Assembly (NCBI GenBank): GCA_905250025.1
Contig: CAJNOJ010000021.1
Coordinates: forward strand, 558,001 to 622,000
Direction: 5' to 3'
DNA: 64,000 nt
From: Adineta ricciae
Taxonomy: Eukaryota; Rotifera; Eurotatoria; Adinetida; Adinetidae
Part shown: in pieces, positions 11,220 to 22,898 of the stretch
How the letters are laid out: the number at the start of each line of letters is the position of its first letter
How positions within the stretch are numbered: position 1 is the stretch's first letter
Program-made: the position numbers and the translations under genes
Notes under the pieces: model-generated
What the model was told of the DNA's origin: nothing
The model's database searches: none
Seen by the model: the letters and a program-made list of their open reading frames with translations, nothing else

Positions 11220-13502
11220 GTCGAAATCAAATGAAGATATGATTCAACGGAGAAGTCAATGTAGATGGCGCTGTACGTATGAAAATCAAATGGGGTTTTT
11301 TATGCATAAAATGAAAGAAAAATTTTCGAGAGGAAAGATTTTCATTGCATGGAAAACTTGAAAAAATTGGATTTCCAAGAAACGATTTTGATTGTTATGA
11401 TTAAATAGCCAATGATGAAAGTTCCCAAGAGCTCCTTTGTGTCTCTACTCCTTTCTCTTTCTCTCTCTCTCTCTCCTCTCTTCTCTTCTCGTGCCAATTT
11501 GTTATATGATTGAACGTTCTCGTTTTCTGACTTGCGCGCGAAAGATTATCCACGCACAATCATCTCTTATCCTTTCTCTTCTTATTCATGCGTATTAGTG
11601 CTGTGCTGTTATCATCAACAACTTTCTGTATCATCTTTTCCATAAGATCACCTCTTCTCGTTGCATAATCTTCGCCAAGATTTGTTATATGGCTACTCGA
11701 AGAATACGAGTATGTCATGTATTTGATTTGTTGTTATTTCAAGTCGATATAGAACATACAAGAGAGAAAGTCTCTTACCGGTTACTCGATTCATCGCTTT
11801 CTTAACAACATTATGTGTGTCCTGATAAACAAAAACCATCACATCATCATCAATAACAATCATCTATAAAAAAAAAAGCTTTGATCAAACATGATTTGAT
11901 TGCATAAAACAATGTCCTGACATTCTTTGTCTTCTCCCTCTCTCTCGTCTTTTCTTTTTCTCTTGCATATATCTCCATAGTAAAATCGATTTCATCGGCA
12001 ACATCTGAATTCAATCGACTTTTGTTTTCAGATGGCAAACTAGTCAATGAATGACATGAGATGTCCATCTGGTACCATTGTACAGACAGACAGACGATAA
12101 TCTTTTCATTTTACATGCTTAAGCCTTATTGTTTATGGATCGATCTGAAATAACATTAGAATACGGGCTGATAATGCCGCAAGTGCTACTCATTAATAGT
12201 CCATATGTGTTTTCGCGTTCCACGTCTTTGTTTTTCCTTCTATTCTTGAACTAATTGATCTGCTCATGATTAAAAGAATAGACTAGACATAATAAGTACT
12301 CGACTCTTTTTTTTTCATGAACAACATTTCCGTTTGACATATCTTGATAATCATTTGTAACCTTCTTATGGCTTGTTTCATTCGTTCTGATTTCTACCGT
12401 TGTTCTGTATTGTGACCCCGATCGCACGAAGGTGTTGCCCTCGATCGTCGCTCTTTTTCCTCTTTCTCTGTCCGATCGTCGATCAATCTGTTGTTACTCG
12501 TTGTCCATTCATCACTGCGCAGTAATGGCAAGGAACGAGCAAAAAAAAAGAAAATTTGCCTTCTGTCTGTCGCTTATTCTCTATTTGAACAGGAAGAATA
12601 TTGAGTGGCTTTGTTTCAAGATAATTTCATTCAGACCACCAGACAATGTTGCATCCATGTCGAATCCTTTTTTCTTTTCTAGATGTTGAATAACAATGCT
12701 GAATGAATTATCAAGTAACATCATGTTGATAGAGACACGACTACGTGAGTATATATAAATATATCGATCGTATCTATTTCGTGTTTAAATCATCTGATTG
12801 AATTTGATTTCTTTTTTTTTTTGTCACTTCAATGAACCTGCGTAATTATCAATTGTCTAGAGATGGTCAGTCGAGATTAGACATAACGAGAAAAGTTATT
12901 CTTTGAGGGACCGATGTGCTTCTTCCCGTCGATGAAGATCGATTTCATTACAAGTGTTTTCTGGTTGATAAAAAATAGATTGATATATACGTATAAGAGT
13001 CATGGTGTTAGTATCCCAGGCATATCAATTAATCGATAAGAAAAATGTATACACCGAGGCGACAAAAGACAAGACATTTTCAATATTCTTTCCTATCAGA
13101 TTTTGCAATTGAAAAGAGACGAAGAAGAAGAAAAAAAGTAATAACGAGGGATATTATAACAGTTGTTCGTTCGAGTGTAGTCAATTTGACTGTTCTATCT
13201 TATTTTCTTTTCAAAATAAGATTAACGTCGAGAGTATTAATTATTCATATTCGAATTTCATAGGTAAATATTGACATAAAGTGATGATAATTTAGTCCGT
13301 CAAGAAAATCGGATAATCTGCGTGTGTGAGTGTGCTACAGCCAATTCATTACTTTACTCTCGTACTCTCTCGCATACACATGCTACTTAATAAGGATTGC
13401 ATGTCGACGTTTTATTACCACAATCGTTACGCAAGTCTTTCTTAACATGCATTTCTCTCTTTTTTTAGTTCCATATTATTCAAAATTGTCTTAATTGCTC
13501 AG
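11220..13502. other. Intergenic region between two divergent genes
   Basis: The ALG11-like gene reads away to the left and the LRR-Ig receptor to the right. I see no convincing exon on either strand. The short ORFs are low-complexity, and there are several poly-T and CT-rich stretches. Promoter elements of both neighbours presumably lie here, but none can be named. Confidence 0.55.
11461..11475. repeat. (CT)n microsatellite
   Basis: An uninterrupted CT run of 15 nt inside a longer pyrimidine-rich tract (about 11,448-11,490). Confidence 0.85.
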
Positions 13503-15624
13503 ATGAATTCACTTCTAATCATCATCGTTTGGTATTTGCCATTAATGGCCCAGAGTCAATCCGGACCATGCTCATGTCAATTAGACAGCACGGGAATGAC
13601 CATGGTATGTGTCAATGTGAATACAATTCATAGTTATCAACAGTGCGTGCATGAGCAACTGAATTTGCAATCGGATTTGAAATTAAGACGCGGAGGAGTA
13701 ATCACGAATTTAACGATAAAAAATCATCAATTACGTAGTTTAACAACTGATCTCTTTCAATTCTCCTATGGAAATACGTTTTATCAATTGACTGATTTAC
13801 GTTATTTACATATTGTACGCGGACACTTGAAACAAATACAAAATCGATCTTTAACATTAATTGAACGAGCACTTGAACATCTGGATTTGTCCAGTAATGA
13901 GCTCGAATACGTGCCTAAATTGTCAAACAACAACGAACAATATGGCAATTTAATGTATGTATAACTCTGATGTTGACAAAGGTTTATTTATTTATTTTTT
14001 TTTATATAAAAATTTAGAAAATTAATTTTATCGCATAATCAAATTCATCGTTTGTCTTTGTCCGACATTCGAGCATACAATCACTTGCAACAACTTGATT
14101 TATCCTACAATCGCTTACAATATGTTGACATGTCTATCGTGACTTATCTCACGAGTCTACGACAATTATTTTTAAATGCTAATATGCTGCGAACTCTAGC
14201 AAATAATATCACATTTCCGAATAATTTTCATTTCAAATTAAGCTCGAATCCATTAGAATGTGACTGTCGTCTCCGATGGTTACGAAATGGTTTGAATCGT
14301 TTACAATATCCTATCTTTCATGATGAACCTCAATGTGAAATGCCGAAAGCCCTAGCTGACAGAAAAATTGCCTCTCTACGTGAACAGCAATTTGTTTGTG
14401 GACCAATTATTTCCAAACCTGATGTGACAGTATTGAGTGCTAGTAATGGAGAAATTGCTACGCTTCGATGTGATGTAAGTGATGCTAATGATCGCTAACG
14501 AGAGATTAATCTTCCGTTTCTTCAAGGTTTATTCCGATCCAGGCCCCGAAGTCTGGTGGACATTTCAGAACAAAATCATCGGTAAAATGGTCACAGCTGT
14601 TAATGAACCTGATATTCATACTGGTTCGTATACAATTCGTTATTCATGTCTGTCGATTTCTATGGATTCATCATCTCCAACTTGTTTAAATAAAACAACA
14701 ACATTAACGATTTCGAATATTGGCGCAGAACATAATGGAACCTATAATTGTGTGGCTGCCATACGTAATCAAGGTCGATCCGATAATGAACATCTCTCGT
14801 ACGAATTACGTGTTCGTCGATCATCACCGTTGACGGAAAATTCGCTTCTTCTTTGGACGATTGGAATCTTTCTGTTTCTATTCGTATTTCTCCTTATGCT
14901 ATTATTCTTTTGCTGGATTTTACGTTGTCATCGAGCAAAGCAACAACAAGCACAACGAAACAAAGCTTTGTTATTTAATTATAACGGCTCAGCAATGAGC
15001 AATGGTTATGATTACAAAGAAAAACACGATGAAAATCAGCACTTTGTCGGTAATGGAACATATGATCCATATGACATGATCGATTCCAGATCGCAACTTG
15101 GTCCACCGATGTACAGCGAAGTTCGAATGGTTGATTCGACACCGTTGAGAAGTATTAATGGCGGTGGTTCCATGTCATCGACACTATTACGAAGAAATGA
15201 TCCGTTTTACGATAGCTATCGATCGGACAGACAACTTTATGAACAGGTACGGTCATAAAGTTTTATACCAGTTTAATTATACATTTCATCATCGGTATAT
15301 TCCTTTCAGATGTATCGACCATCACCCCTCGAACCTGCAGTTGTTGATGAATTTGAAGATGAAATGATCTTTCCCACAGGTTATGATGAAGATTATCAAT
15401 ATCGTGAAGATATAATGAAACCCAATCAAGCGGTTGATCCTCGACGACAAGCCAAAGTTCAACATACGAATCACGATCGATCTGCAAAGGCAACTTCTCA
15501 GCACCTCCAGTCGACAGCTATTGCTGGTCACCATAAGTTAAATGGTACATCGAATGGATTCGTTCCATCGAATTCTGATAGGGCGGAATCTCAATACACA
15601 GGTTTAATTGAATCGCAACTCTAG
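13503..15624 (+). CDS. LRR and Ig-domain type I transmembrane receptor
   Basis: Four exons (13503-13954, 14018-14474, 14527-15246, 15310-15624) give 647 aa. A signal peptide (about 1-18) leads into a Cys-containing LRR N-cap, then several leucine-rich repeats (ALEHLDLSSNELEYVP, KLILSHNQIHRLSLS, HLQQLDLSYNRLQYVDM, SLRQLFLNANMLRTL). The LRR C-cap NPLECDCRLRWLRNGL is followed by two more cysteines. One Ig domain follows (about 285-405; LRCD, VWWTF, GTYNCVA) with N-glycosylation sites. A transmembrane helix (about 411-437) ends in basic residues. The roughly 210-residue cytoplasmic tail holds tyrosine motifs (PMYSEV, PFYDSY). This architecture matches neuronal adhesion receptors of the LINGO/ISLR/kekkon/AMIGO kind; which one is undecided. 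It probably acts in cell-cell recognition. No kinase or other catalytic domain is present. Confidence 0.85.
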
Positions 15625-16086
15625 TAAACAAGCTCATATTTATATCTCTGCAATGAACAGTGTTTTCTTCTGTTTAAAATTAACATCTGGGTAGTTTCAT
15701 ATGTATGGATGAAGGAAAAATATTTTGTCAGATGTATATTTACTTGTTTACCAATTTCGTGTTTTGTTTCTTACAGATATTTTTCGCGCGTGTGTGTGTG
15801 TATAATGGTTTTTCTTTTTTTTCCTCTCTCTAGTTCTTTAACTATGGTTCGAATGGCTTGGAATTTCTTTGTTGCTTCTTGTTTAATTTCCTTTTTTTGC
15901 CAAATATATAATCAATACTGATACTCGATGAACTTGATGACTTTTGACACGATTCTTAGCCGGTTAAGACTCATTTCCGATGTATTTTATAAACTCTAAT
16001 AGAGATGTTTTGACCACACTCACAACCCTTTACAATAAAAAGCATAAAAATTCATTCCAATGTTTCTCTAGAACAGATTCATAGCA
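15625..16086. other. Intergenic, convergent 3' ends
   Basis: The LRR-Ig receptor and the small membrane-protein gene converge here. The 460 nt are AT-rich, with a TG run near 15,790 and an AATAAA at about 16,034. No further gene is seen. Confidence 0.55.
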
Positions 16087-16730
16087 TCAAATACGTCCTT
16101 CGCGCCCTACAAAAAGACACAATACATAAGAAGTTGCTATCAATTATGATAAAAACACCACTTACTAAGGATGAAAAACAGGCACATACCGATTAAGCTT
16201 AATAATAAGAGGAAACCAAAGATAATACAGATCCATGACCAACACGGGCAATCAGCGTTCAAGTTTAATGCTGGAATGAGACTAAACGAACCTTTTGGTG
16301 CCACATTGGATGTTGTCGTATACATTACTGGTTCGGGATCCGGTGGTGGTGCTGGTGAAACCTATTGTTTGATCGGTATGTTAATACAAAATAAGAATTC
16401 TCATGCGACATACGACATAAGTATCACGAGTGTGAATCAATGGAGGTGGTTTTCGATCGGGCATGAAAATCGTTTCTTTAAGTACCGGTCGATGAACGAT
16501 CTATAAGAATTCATGAAAGAAATTGAACAGCATTGGTCGAGAGCCTACTTCGACAGGTCGTTCGAATGGTTCATCGTGTTTGTAGAAGATGGCTTCGTCT
16601 AAGAGTTCTGTTTTGCCTGGTCTTCGAACCTAGATAAACTGAAAAATGTAGAAATTCTAACAGAGAATAGTTTTATTCTAACGTAGTAGTTCGGATTTGG
16701 ATCTTGAGAGAAACCACTTGCAATCGGCAT
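16087..16730 (-). CDS. Small proline-rich single-pass membrane protein, unknown
   Basis: Five short exons (16730-16683, 16629-16549, 16500-16414, 16361-16190, 16106-16087) splice cleanly to 135 aa. No single exon is long enough to stand out, and the frame is kept across all four GT-AG introns. The start ATG is the first in a short exon reading MPIASGFSQDPNPNYY. The first 85 residues are hydrophilic and proline-rich (VSPAPPPDPEPVMY). A cysteine pair CPCW sits at the membrane border and could be lipid-modified. One hydrophobic helix follows (ICIIFGFLLLLSLIG), then the short basic end GREGRI. There is no signal peptide, so the N-terminus may be cytosolic. I recognise no family. The exon chain makes it a credible gene rather than noise. 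Confidence 0.6.
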
Positions 16731-17023
16731 GTCGTCTTTTGTTTTAAAATATCAAATTGTCTGCTTTATAAAACTAAACGCAACCAGTCAAGCAACCTTG
16801 TCAACTTGCTTTTTTTTCTTCTTTTGTTCATCTATTGAATGAAATTCGAGTTAAAAGCTAACACATATCACATCGCCTGAATAATTGTCTAGGATATCGA
16901 TCGTCTCGCAAGTGAATGAAGTTTGAAGAAGTATATTTGTTTGTCAAATTCAAGTTCAAAAGAAAAAGAGAAGAGAAAGAAGAAGAAATGGGAAATTGAA
17001 ATTCATGGCAGAAAAAAGAAAGA

Positions 17024-18154
17024 TCAAAGACAAATAGTTATGAATACAAATGTCAGAATTGATAAAAACAAATGAGAGGCTAAATTTTTCGATCCATTCT
17101 TCGTTATATCGTTCTCCAATAGTTGAAGAACATAATCCGGATGATCAGTGATAAAACCATCGACTTGTACCGTATGCCAAAAGTAGTCAACAAGATTTTC
17201 GAAGCTACTCCCAGGAAATAGATCTTTTCGGAATGTATAAGGATATACTTGAAGGTTATATTCATGTGCCCATTTGGTTAAATTGCTCATCCCGACGATT
17301 GTTCCATTCGAATCATAATCCACAACGAGGAGATGGTCAGGTGCTAACGCCTGAACTGTTTGTGAGAGATTGGCAATTCCTTCTCGACTTCGATAGAAAT
17401 CATAATCACTCGACGATTCCCCGACGCGGTTCAATGTCATCAATGCAAATAGACGTAATTCACTGCCAAGATTACGACGAATGTTCATTAACTCTTCAAT
17501 ATGAAATGTTTGAATTACAACTGGATCAGTTGGTCGTGTTAAATTATAAGCCCTCAGTGTGCCAAGTACAACGCGTGAGATCGATCGATTGTTTTCAGTG
17601 TGATATTCAGGCTTTTTTATCTCAATTAATAATTGTCGTTGTCGGCCTGTTGCACGGTTAAGACCGAGTAATAACTCAATAGTTTCATTCAATGTTGATA
17701 ACCGAAAAGGTACAACAGATCTCGAAGGAAATCGTAATGGATATATCTGGGTGCCATTCAATGGTCTTACTCGTTCACGAACAGTTAACTGACGTATTTC
17801 ATCCAAAGTGAAATCAATAACGTAGTTAAGACCATTTGAACGATTTCTACCAGGATGTATTTCTGCAACATTAGTTACACCATCCAAATAGAGATCTACA
17901 TTTACAAACGAGACATTTCCTTATTAAAATACGAATATGTTTTGCTTATTACCATGAATAACAATCAACTGATTGTCTTTGCTCAAATTAACATCAATTT
18001 CAATAAAATCAGCACCGAACGCATGCGCCATGGACTGAGTAGCTAAAGTCAATTCCGGTAAATAGGCGGAACCACGATGTCCAATAACTAATGGACGTTG
18101 CTGTAAACCTTGACAGATTGCAAGGCAGTAAAAAAGCATAAAGTACAGTAACAT
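17024..18154 (-). CDS. Glycerophosphodiester phosphodiesterase, GlpQ-type, secreted or GPI-anchored
   Basis: Two exons (18154-17953, 17895-17024) give 357 aa. The start is the ATG before a hydrophobic signal sequence (LLYFMLFYCLAICQG); longer upstream ATG frames read through it. The GDPD catalytic set is complete: the HR and E of GHRGSAYLPELT, the metal-binding E and D of FIEIDVNLSKD, and the general acid HD formed across the intron (VIH-D-LYLDGVTNVAE). Later blocks are YVIDFTLDEIRQL, LLIEIKKPEYH, VVIQTFH and VDGFITDHPD. Such enzymes hydrolyse glycerophosphodiesters to glycerol-3-phosphate and an alcohol. The TNVAE and IDFTLDEI blocks resemble bacterial periplasmic GlpQ more than the animal GDE family. 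The C-terminus ends in a hydrophobic stretch (ASHLFLSILTFVFITICL) after small residues, which suits a GPI signal. This suggests a cell-surface enzyme of possible bacterial origin. Confidence 0.85.
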
Positions 18155-18832
18155 GTTTTGTGTGCAACAAAATCTACTTGGTATTGAATTAGAAGTATCA
18201 TCGTATTTATATGAAGGAAGATTCGATATGTTTTTTATCTTGTTTATGACAGAGTAAATGTTGACAAGAACTTTGCTTAAAAACGCATAGAGTATTAACA
18301 TATGGATTAGAAGATGCATCAAGTGCGCGCTGTACCAAAATGATTCTCTATAGGAAGCATCTGTCGTATGCTGTGCTGAAGAATTCAGATTTTTCGCCAG
18401 CAAGAATTCATCATTTCTCGGGTAAATTTCAAGTGCATGGTCATAAAACTATTATAATCCGACACTTTTACGAATCTTGAGCAAATTTACGGCCAGATTA
18501 GACCTTGTTGAGATGCGAAAAACAGAGCATTGAGAAAACAATTTTGATCTCTAAGAATAGTATTTGCATTTTCACCGATCATTCATTAACTCCATCTATC
18601 TTTCGCTTGTTATCAGTAACGAAAAACATTTCAATGAACAATCTACGCATATTTCACAATGGAATAATCAAAAAGAATGAACACTCATTAGCATGAACAT
18701 GCTGGTTATTTATCCTCTATCTTTACCTTTGTACTTTCACATTGTCTTTGTTACTTGAACACATACATATAATAGTAAATCGCCTTTTCTTTTTCTTATA
18801 TTAGATAATACAAACATTTCGTCTTCGTAATC
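18155..18832. other. Intergenic, shared 5' region of GDPD and TMEM59 genes
   Basis: This 680-nt gap separates two divergently transcribed genes. An open frame on the minus strand runs upstream from the GDPD start to about 18,403 but has no domain, and the signal peptide argues for the downstream ATG. Nothing else is recognisable. Confidence 0.5.
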
Positions 18833-19773
18833 ATGTTGAAACTTATCGCGTTAACCGTTTTCTTACTCGCATCACCATCATTTGGTTTAATCGAAAGTTT
18901 ACTTCAATCGCAAAGTGACTGTTACTCGGGTTGTCGATCGAATTATGCTACGAATTCAGATCATATCTTTGCTTGTCAATCAGGTTTGTTGCGAAAAAAA
19001 ATATATCTTGATAAGCGATAGAATTTGTTTTTCTCTCAGGATGCAATTACAAATTACAAGATGAAGATTGTGTAAATCAATGTCGATTGATTTCGTCTGA
19101 CAAACAAATGCAAGCTAGTTGTCTCGTCGGCTGTTCAATGAATAAAGTAGTGAGTCGAACAGATCGATTTCTATTGTAAACTTCATTTCGTGTTTAGAAC
19201 ATCCACGATCGTCCACATCGTATTGCTGTCGTTCAAATTCACAGCTCGTTGAACGACGACAGTACGGTCGAGGAACGTATTCGACCCATGGCTTCATCAA
19301 TAGCTGATAAAATCAAAAAATTCTTGACATTAGCTAAATATACCCATCTTTCATCATCGAATGATGATAGCGAACAACCGATCAGACAGTTCGTCGTTCT
19401 TCACGGAACCAAACTTGAATCTACAACGGCTCAACTTCATCACTATGTTAACCATCTTCATGGCCAATGGAATGAACTTGTCCACAAACAATCCAAAGTT
19501 GCAACTTGTTTCTTTGTTGGCCTTTGCATCTTATCCTCTTTGATGCTTTGGTGTAAGTTTTGTTGTGTTTTACCTCATCTCTCCAACATTTTCGATTCCC
19601 TAGATATGATTGTTTCACTCTGTCGTCGTCGGCCAACGTCGCAGAATATGTCTATTCGCGCTCAAGACCTTGTCTTCGATAGCAGTTATGAAAAAGAAAA
19701 AATTCAACCAAATGAATACTATTACGATGCGACACAATCCGCACCAATCAAAGTTAAATTAACACATATCTAA
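18833..19773 (+). CDS. TMEM59: TMEM59-like type I membrane protein
   Basis: Three exons (18833-18983, 19040-19149, 19198-19773) give 278 aa. A signal peptide (about 1-18) is followed by a cysteine array in the TMEM59 order: DCYSGCR, ACQSGC, DCVNQCR, SCLVGC. A luminal region, one transmembrane helix (about 190-210, CFFVGLCILSSLMLWCKF) and a cytoplasmic tail ending PIKVKLTHI follow. Human TMEM59 has the same paired CxxxC blocks, one late transmembrane segment with cysteines, and a C-terminus containing TKVNLAH. In mammals it resides in Golgi/endosomes, modulates glycosylation of cargo and can trigger ATG16L1-dependent autophagy. The match rests on cysteine spacing, topology and the tail; overall identity is low. 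Confidence 0.72.
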
Positions 19774-20154
19774 AGAAAAAGAAGTGTCTTCTTTTCCTCC
19801 TTAAATACGATTTAACCAGTCGAAGGAGATATGCCAGTCATTCATAATAAACGTTTCTTTTTTTTTCTGCAATGTAAATGATCTCTATCCTATCTACGTC
19901 GTCATCTTTTAATTCTGATAATAAAAAAAACGTCATTTTTAATCATCTATTTGTTTTCCAAAGCGCACTTTGCCTATCTAAGTCTTATCTGACTAAACAA
20001 ACTTACGTTGTCTAAGAATAGGCAACCTTGTCGATTTATTCAGAAACAAACAAATTTTGGTCATAGCAATACGAAATAAAACGATTACAAACACTTTTTG
20101 AAACGAAATCGTAGAAATGCAAAGACGTTAAGTCTACTCCGATGTGCCTTGTTT
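19774..20154. other. Intergenic, convergent 3' ends
   Basis: The TMEM59-like and spinster-like genes converge over about 380 nt of AT-rich sequence. Poly-T and poly-A runs are present; no gene is seen. Confidence 0.55.
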
Positions 20155-22367
20155 TTAGTGGACTTTACTTGATTCGTCCATTCGGAAGGCGTTTTCTGAG
20201 TTCATTGCTATGAAAAGAAAGAAATGAAATTGATAGAGCAAAACAAATGATCTTTGTTTACCTTCGATAGCAACTTCTGCTGCGCGACGATCTTTCACAA
20301 TAAAAGCCGCTGCAAAGAGGAAAGCAATTCCACCCAAACAAGCAACAGCTGGCGTTAGTAATAGCCCATTGCGTAGTGATTCCCAATGAACATCAGGATC
20401 GTTCGATTCTTTTCGAAAAAAGTCACTAATTATGCCAACAACATAAGGACTTGAAGCGTCGCCCTATGAAATACGAGATCATTCAAACAAATCTCCTCCA
20501 CAGAAACTAACCAGCAAATGCATAACAAATATTTGAAGAGAGCTTGCTGTGGACCGTCGTGATGGAACGATGATATACTAAAAACGAATTGACAATGAGC
20601 TTTTTCTGTGTTAGAGTCAGGTGAAATGGAATTTACCATTAATATATCGGATATCAGTGCCCAATTGCTAGAGAAAAGTGTTTGACAGATAAAAATACAG
20701 ATCCATGTCGCTATTGTATTGCTTTTTGAAAGTAGAAGCAGAGCAACTACGAACGGTATCCCTAAAAGTACAGCGATGCCACAAACGATCGGATCGCCAC
20801 GAGGATTTCGTTTTCGATAACTACAGCAGATGATATCTCAATATAGAAACATTTAGAAATCTTTCCTCTAACTTACCGTCTAGCGATTTCACTTCCAAGA
20901 AGTACACCCAGTAGTCCTGATACACAAGTAATGATACCGAAATACAGACTCACGCTAATGCAAGCAAACTAAGAGTGGGAATGACATGATAGGTGTTTGT
21001 TTACTTGGCTTCTGTTTCTTTGCCTCTTTGAGCTATTTGAAGGAATTTTGGACCGTGCCATGCAAGTGAGCCAATAGCAAATGCAACCCATGTGAATCCA
21101 AGAGTTGTGAAAACAAAACTTTTCCTAAAGGATCATATGATACTAAATGAAATTGATTCTAATTTTCACCAACACTCTCAAAATCTTCGAGACGTCAGAA
21201 ACCCAACTTTCTTGTTTCGTTGTTGCAGCGCCATCAGCACTACCACGAGCTGGCTCTTTGACGATAACTGCCAGCAATACGACGCAGACTATACCAAGAG
21301 GCGGTGTTACCTAAACGAAACATCGACTGACTAATAGATTTTGTCTCCATCGTGATTAGAATATCATTACTCGTAGAGCCCAACGCCAATGACCAAGTGC
21401 TTTGGCTACAGACGATCCGACAATATAACCCAAACCACTACATAACAATCTGTTCGATATGATACTCAAATTGAAATCATTCACTGANATCGTGATTAAA
21501 ATCATTACTCGTAGAGCCCAACGCCAATGACCAAGTGCTTTGGCTACAGACGATCCGACAATATAACCCAAACCACTACATAACAATCTGTTCGATATGA
21601 TACTCAAATTGAAATCATTCACTGACCCGCCTAATGGAATAGCAATGTTAAAAATAGCTAACATTAGTGTTCTCATATCATGTTTGTACATGTCTGCAAT
21701 GATAGTCGGTGCAACGCATGAATACGATGCTTCGCCAATGCCGACCAGTCCACGTAAGATTAAAAACACAACGAATAACTATAAGAAGCGAGACTTAGCG
21801 AACCGAGATATATATTCACCAACTGAACTTACATCATTTGGCACAAATGATCCAGCTAATGTTGTCACTGACCAGAAAGTAACCCCAGCAATGATTAAAG
21901 CTTTTCGACTATACCGATCTCTAAAACAACAAACTTATTCGTTGGCACCTGTAGGTATGTCCGTACAAAATTCTACCCTAAATAACCAAACAGCGGCGCC
22001 AAAGCCATGTAACTGCAAACAAATACTGTTTGAAGCAGGCCACTTTTCGTATCCGAAATATGAAAATCATTTTCAATTGATTTCAACACACCTATATTGA
22101 AATTCTCTTTCGAATAAGAATACGTTCGTTTCTTCATAGTTTATACAAACCAGCGATAGAAAATCGATCCATGTAATTCAATAAGTTGATAAAAAATAGA
22201 ACAACCATAGTGATACCATTTTTATAACGATTTCCACGAGATGACGATCGAGTTAACTGAAGAAAATCAAAGCTATGAACGCATGACAAATTCATCAAAT
22301 TCTCCTTTACTGTTGGTTGACTATCGGGTATAATTACTGCTATTGTATCAGGTATGTCCACAGACAT
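20155..22367 (-). CDS. Spinster-type MFS transporter (SPNS)
   Basis: Twelve exons give 492 aa if one copy of the duplicated exon is used: 22367-22151, 22091-21977, 21920-21833, 21778-21627, 21575-21509 (or its copy 21437-21371), 21310-21174, 21124-21005, 20954-20877, 20820-20637, 20577-20512, 20463-20262, 20207-20155. This is a 12-helix major facilitator protein. Spinster-type blocks are [86 protein letters not shown] and [18 protein letters not shown]. Spinster proteins move lysophospholipids or sphingosine-1-phosphate, at the lysosome (SPNS1) or plasma membrane (SPNS2). Subtype is not decided. The 67-nt exon appears twice on either side of a single N. Including both copies would shift the frame, so only one belongs in the mRNA. 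Confidence 0.85.
21349..21625. repeat. Near-perfect direct duplication of one SPNS exon around a single N (probable assembly join)
   Basis: The segment 21349-21487 is repeated at 21489-21625, offset about 138 nt, with one unknown base N at 21488 between them. The copies differ only by a small substitution/indel near their left ends (ATTAGAATATCATT versus ATTAAAATCATT). Each copy carries the whole 67-nt exon and pieces of both flanking introns. Confidence 0.9.
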
Positions 22368-22898
22368 GATGAACACAATCTTTTAGTGAAGATATAAATC
22401 TATATATGTCAACAAACGGTCGACCTACTTGTCAAGACATATATCCATTCGCTTCTTTTCTTCTATGTCTTTATATCTTCTTGCTTTCAAATGAAAAATT
22501 GCAGGTAAACCTTTTTAATATTGTCAGCTAGTGGCATCTTAGAAAACGGAATAGCAAACGTTGAACTTTCACTACATAATTCAGCTTAGTAATCGTTATT
22601 TGAAATATTAAGACTAGCGAAGAGAAACAAAAACTTTTTGTCAATATTATATCACCTTGATTTTAAGGAAAAAACTTCAATGATTAGTTTCGTCGTCTTT
22701 CTTCACGCTTATTGACGTCATCGCATTTTGCAATCTTTGGGGTGGACTGCTGACAACTAACAGTAATTTCTGTTGAATGTCATTACACTTACAATTAATC
22801 AACCGAACGAAAAATACATTTCATAACATCGTATTTATGTATTGAGAGAACGCATATCCTATGAGACATAGAAAGCAAGCACAATAAATGTACTTGAT
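22368..22898. other. Intergenic, divergent 5' region
   Basis: About 530 nt between the divergent spinster-like gene and the ADP-ribosyltransferase gene. No exon or named promoter element is seen. Confidence 0.5.

Noticed and set aside
17233-17661. 142-codon + strand frame within the GDPD gene
   Set aside because: Antisense shadow of the phosphodiesterase exon, whose own translation contains all catalytic motifs.
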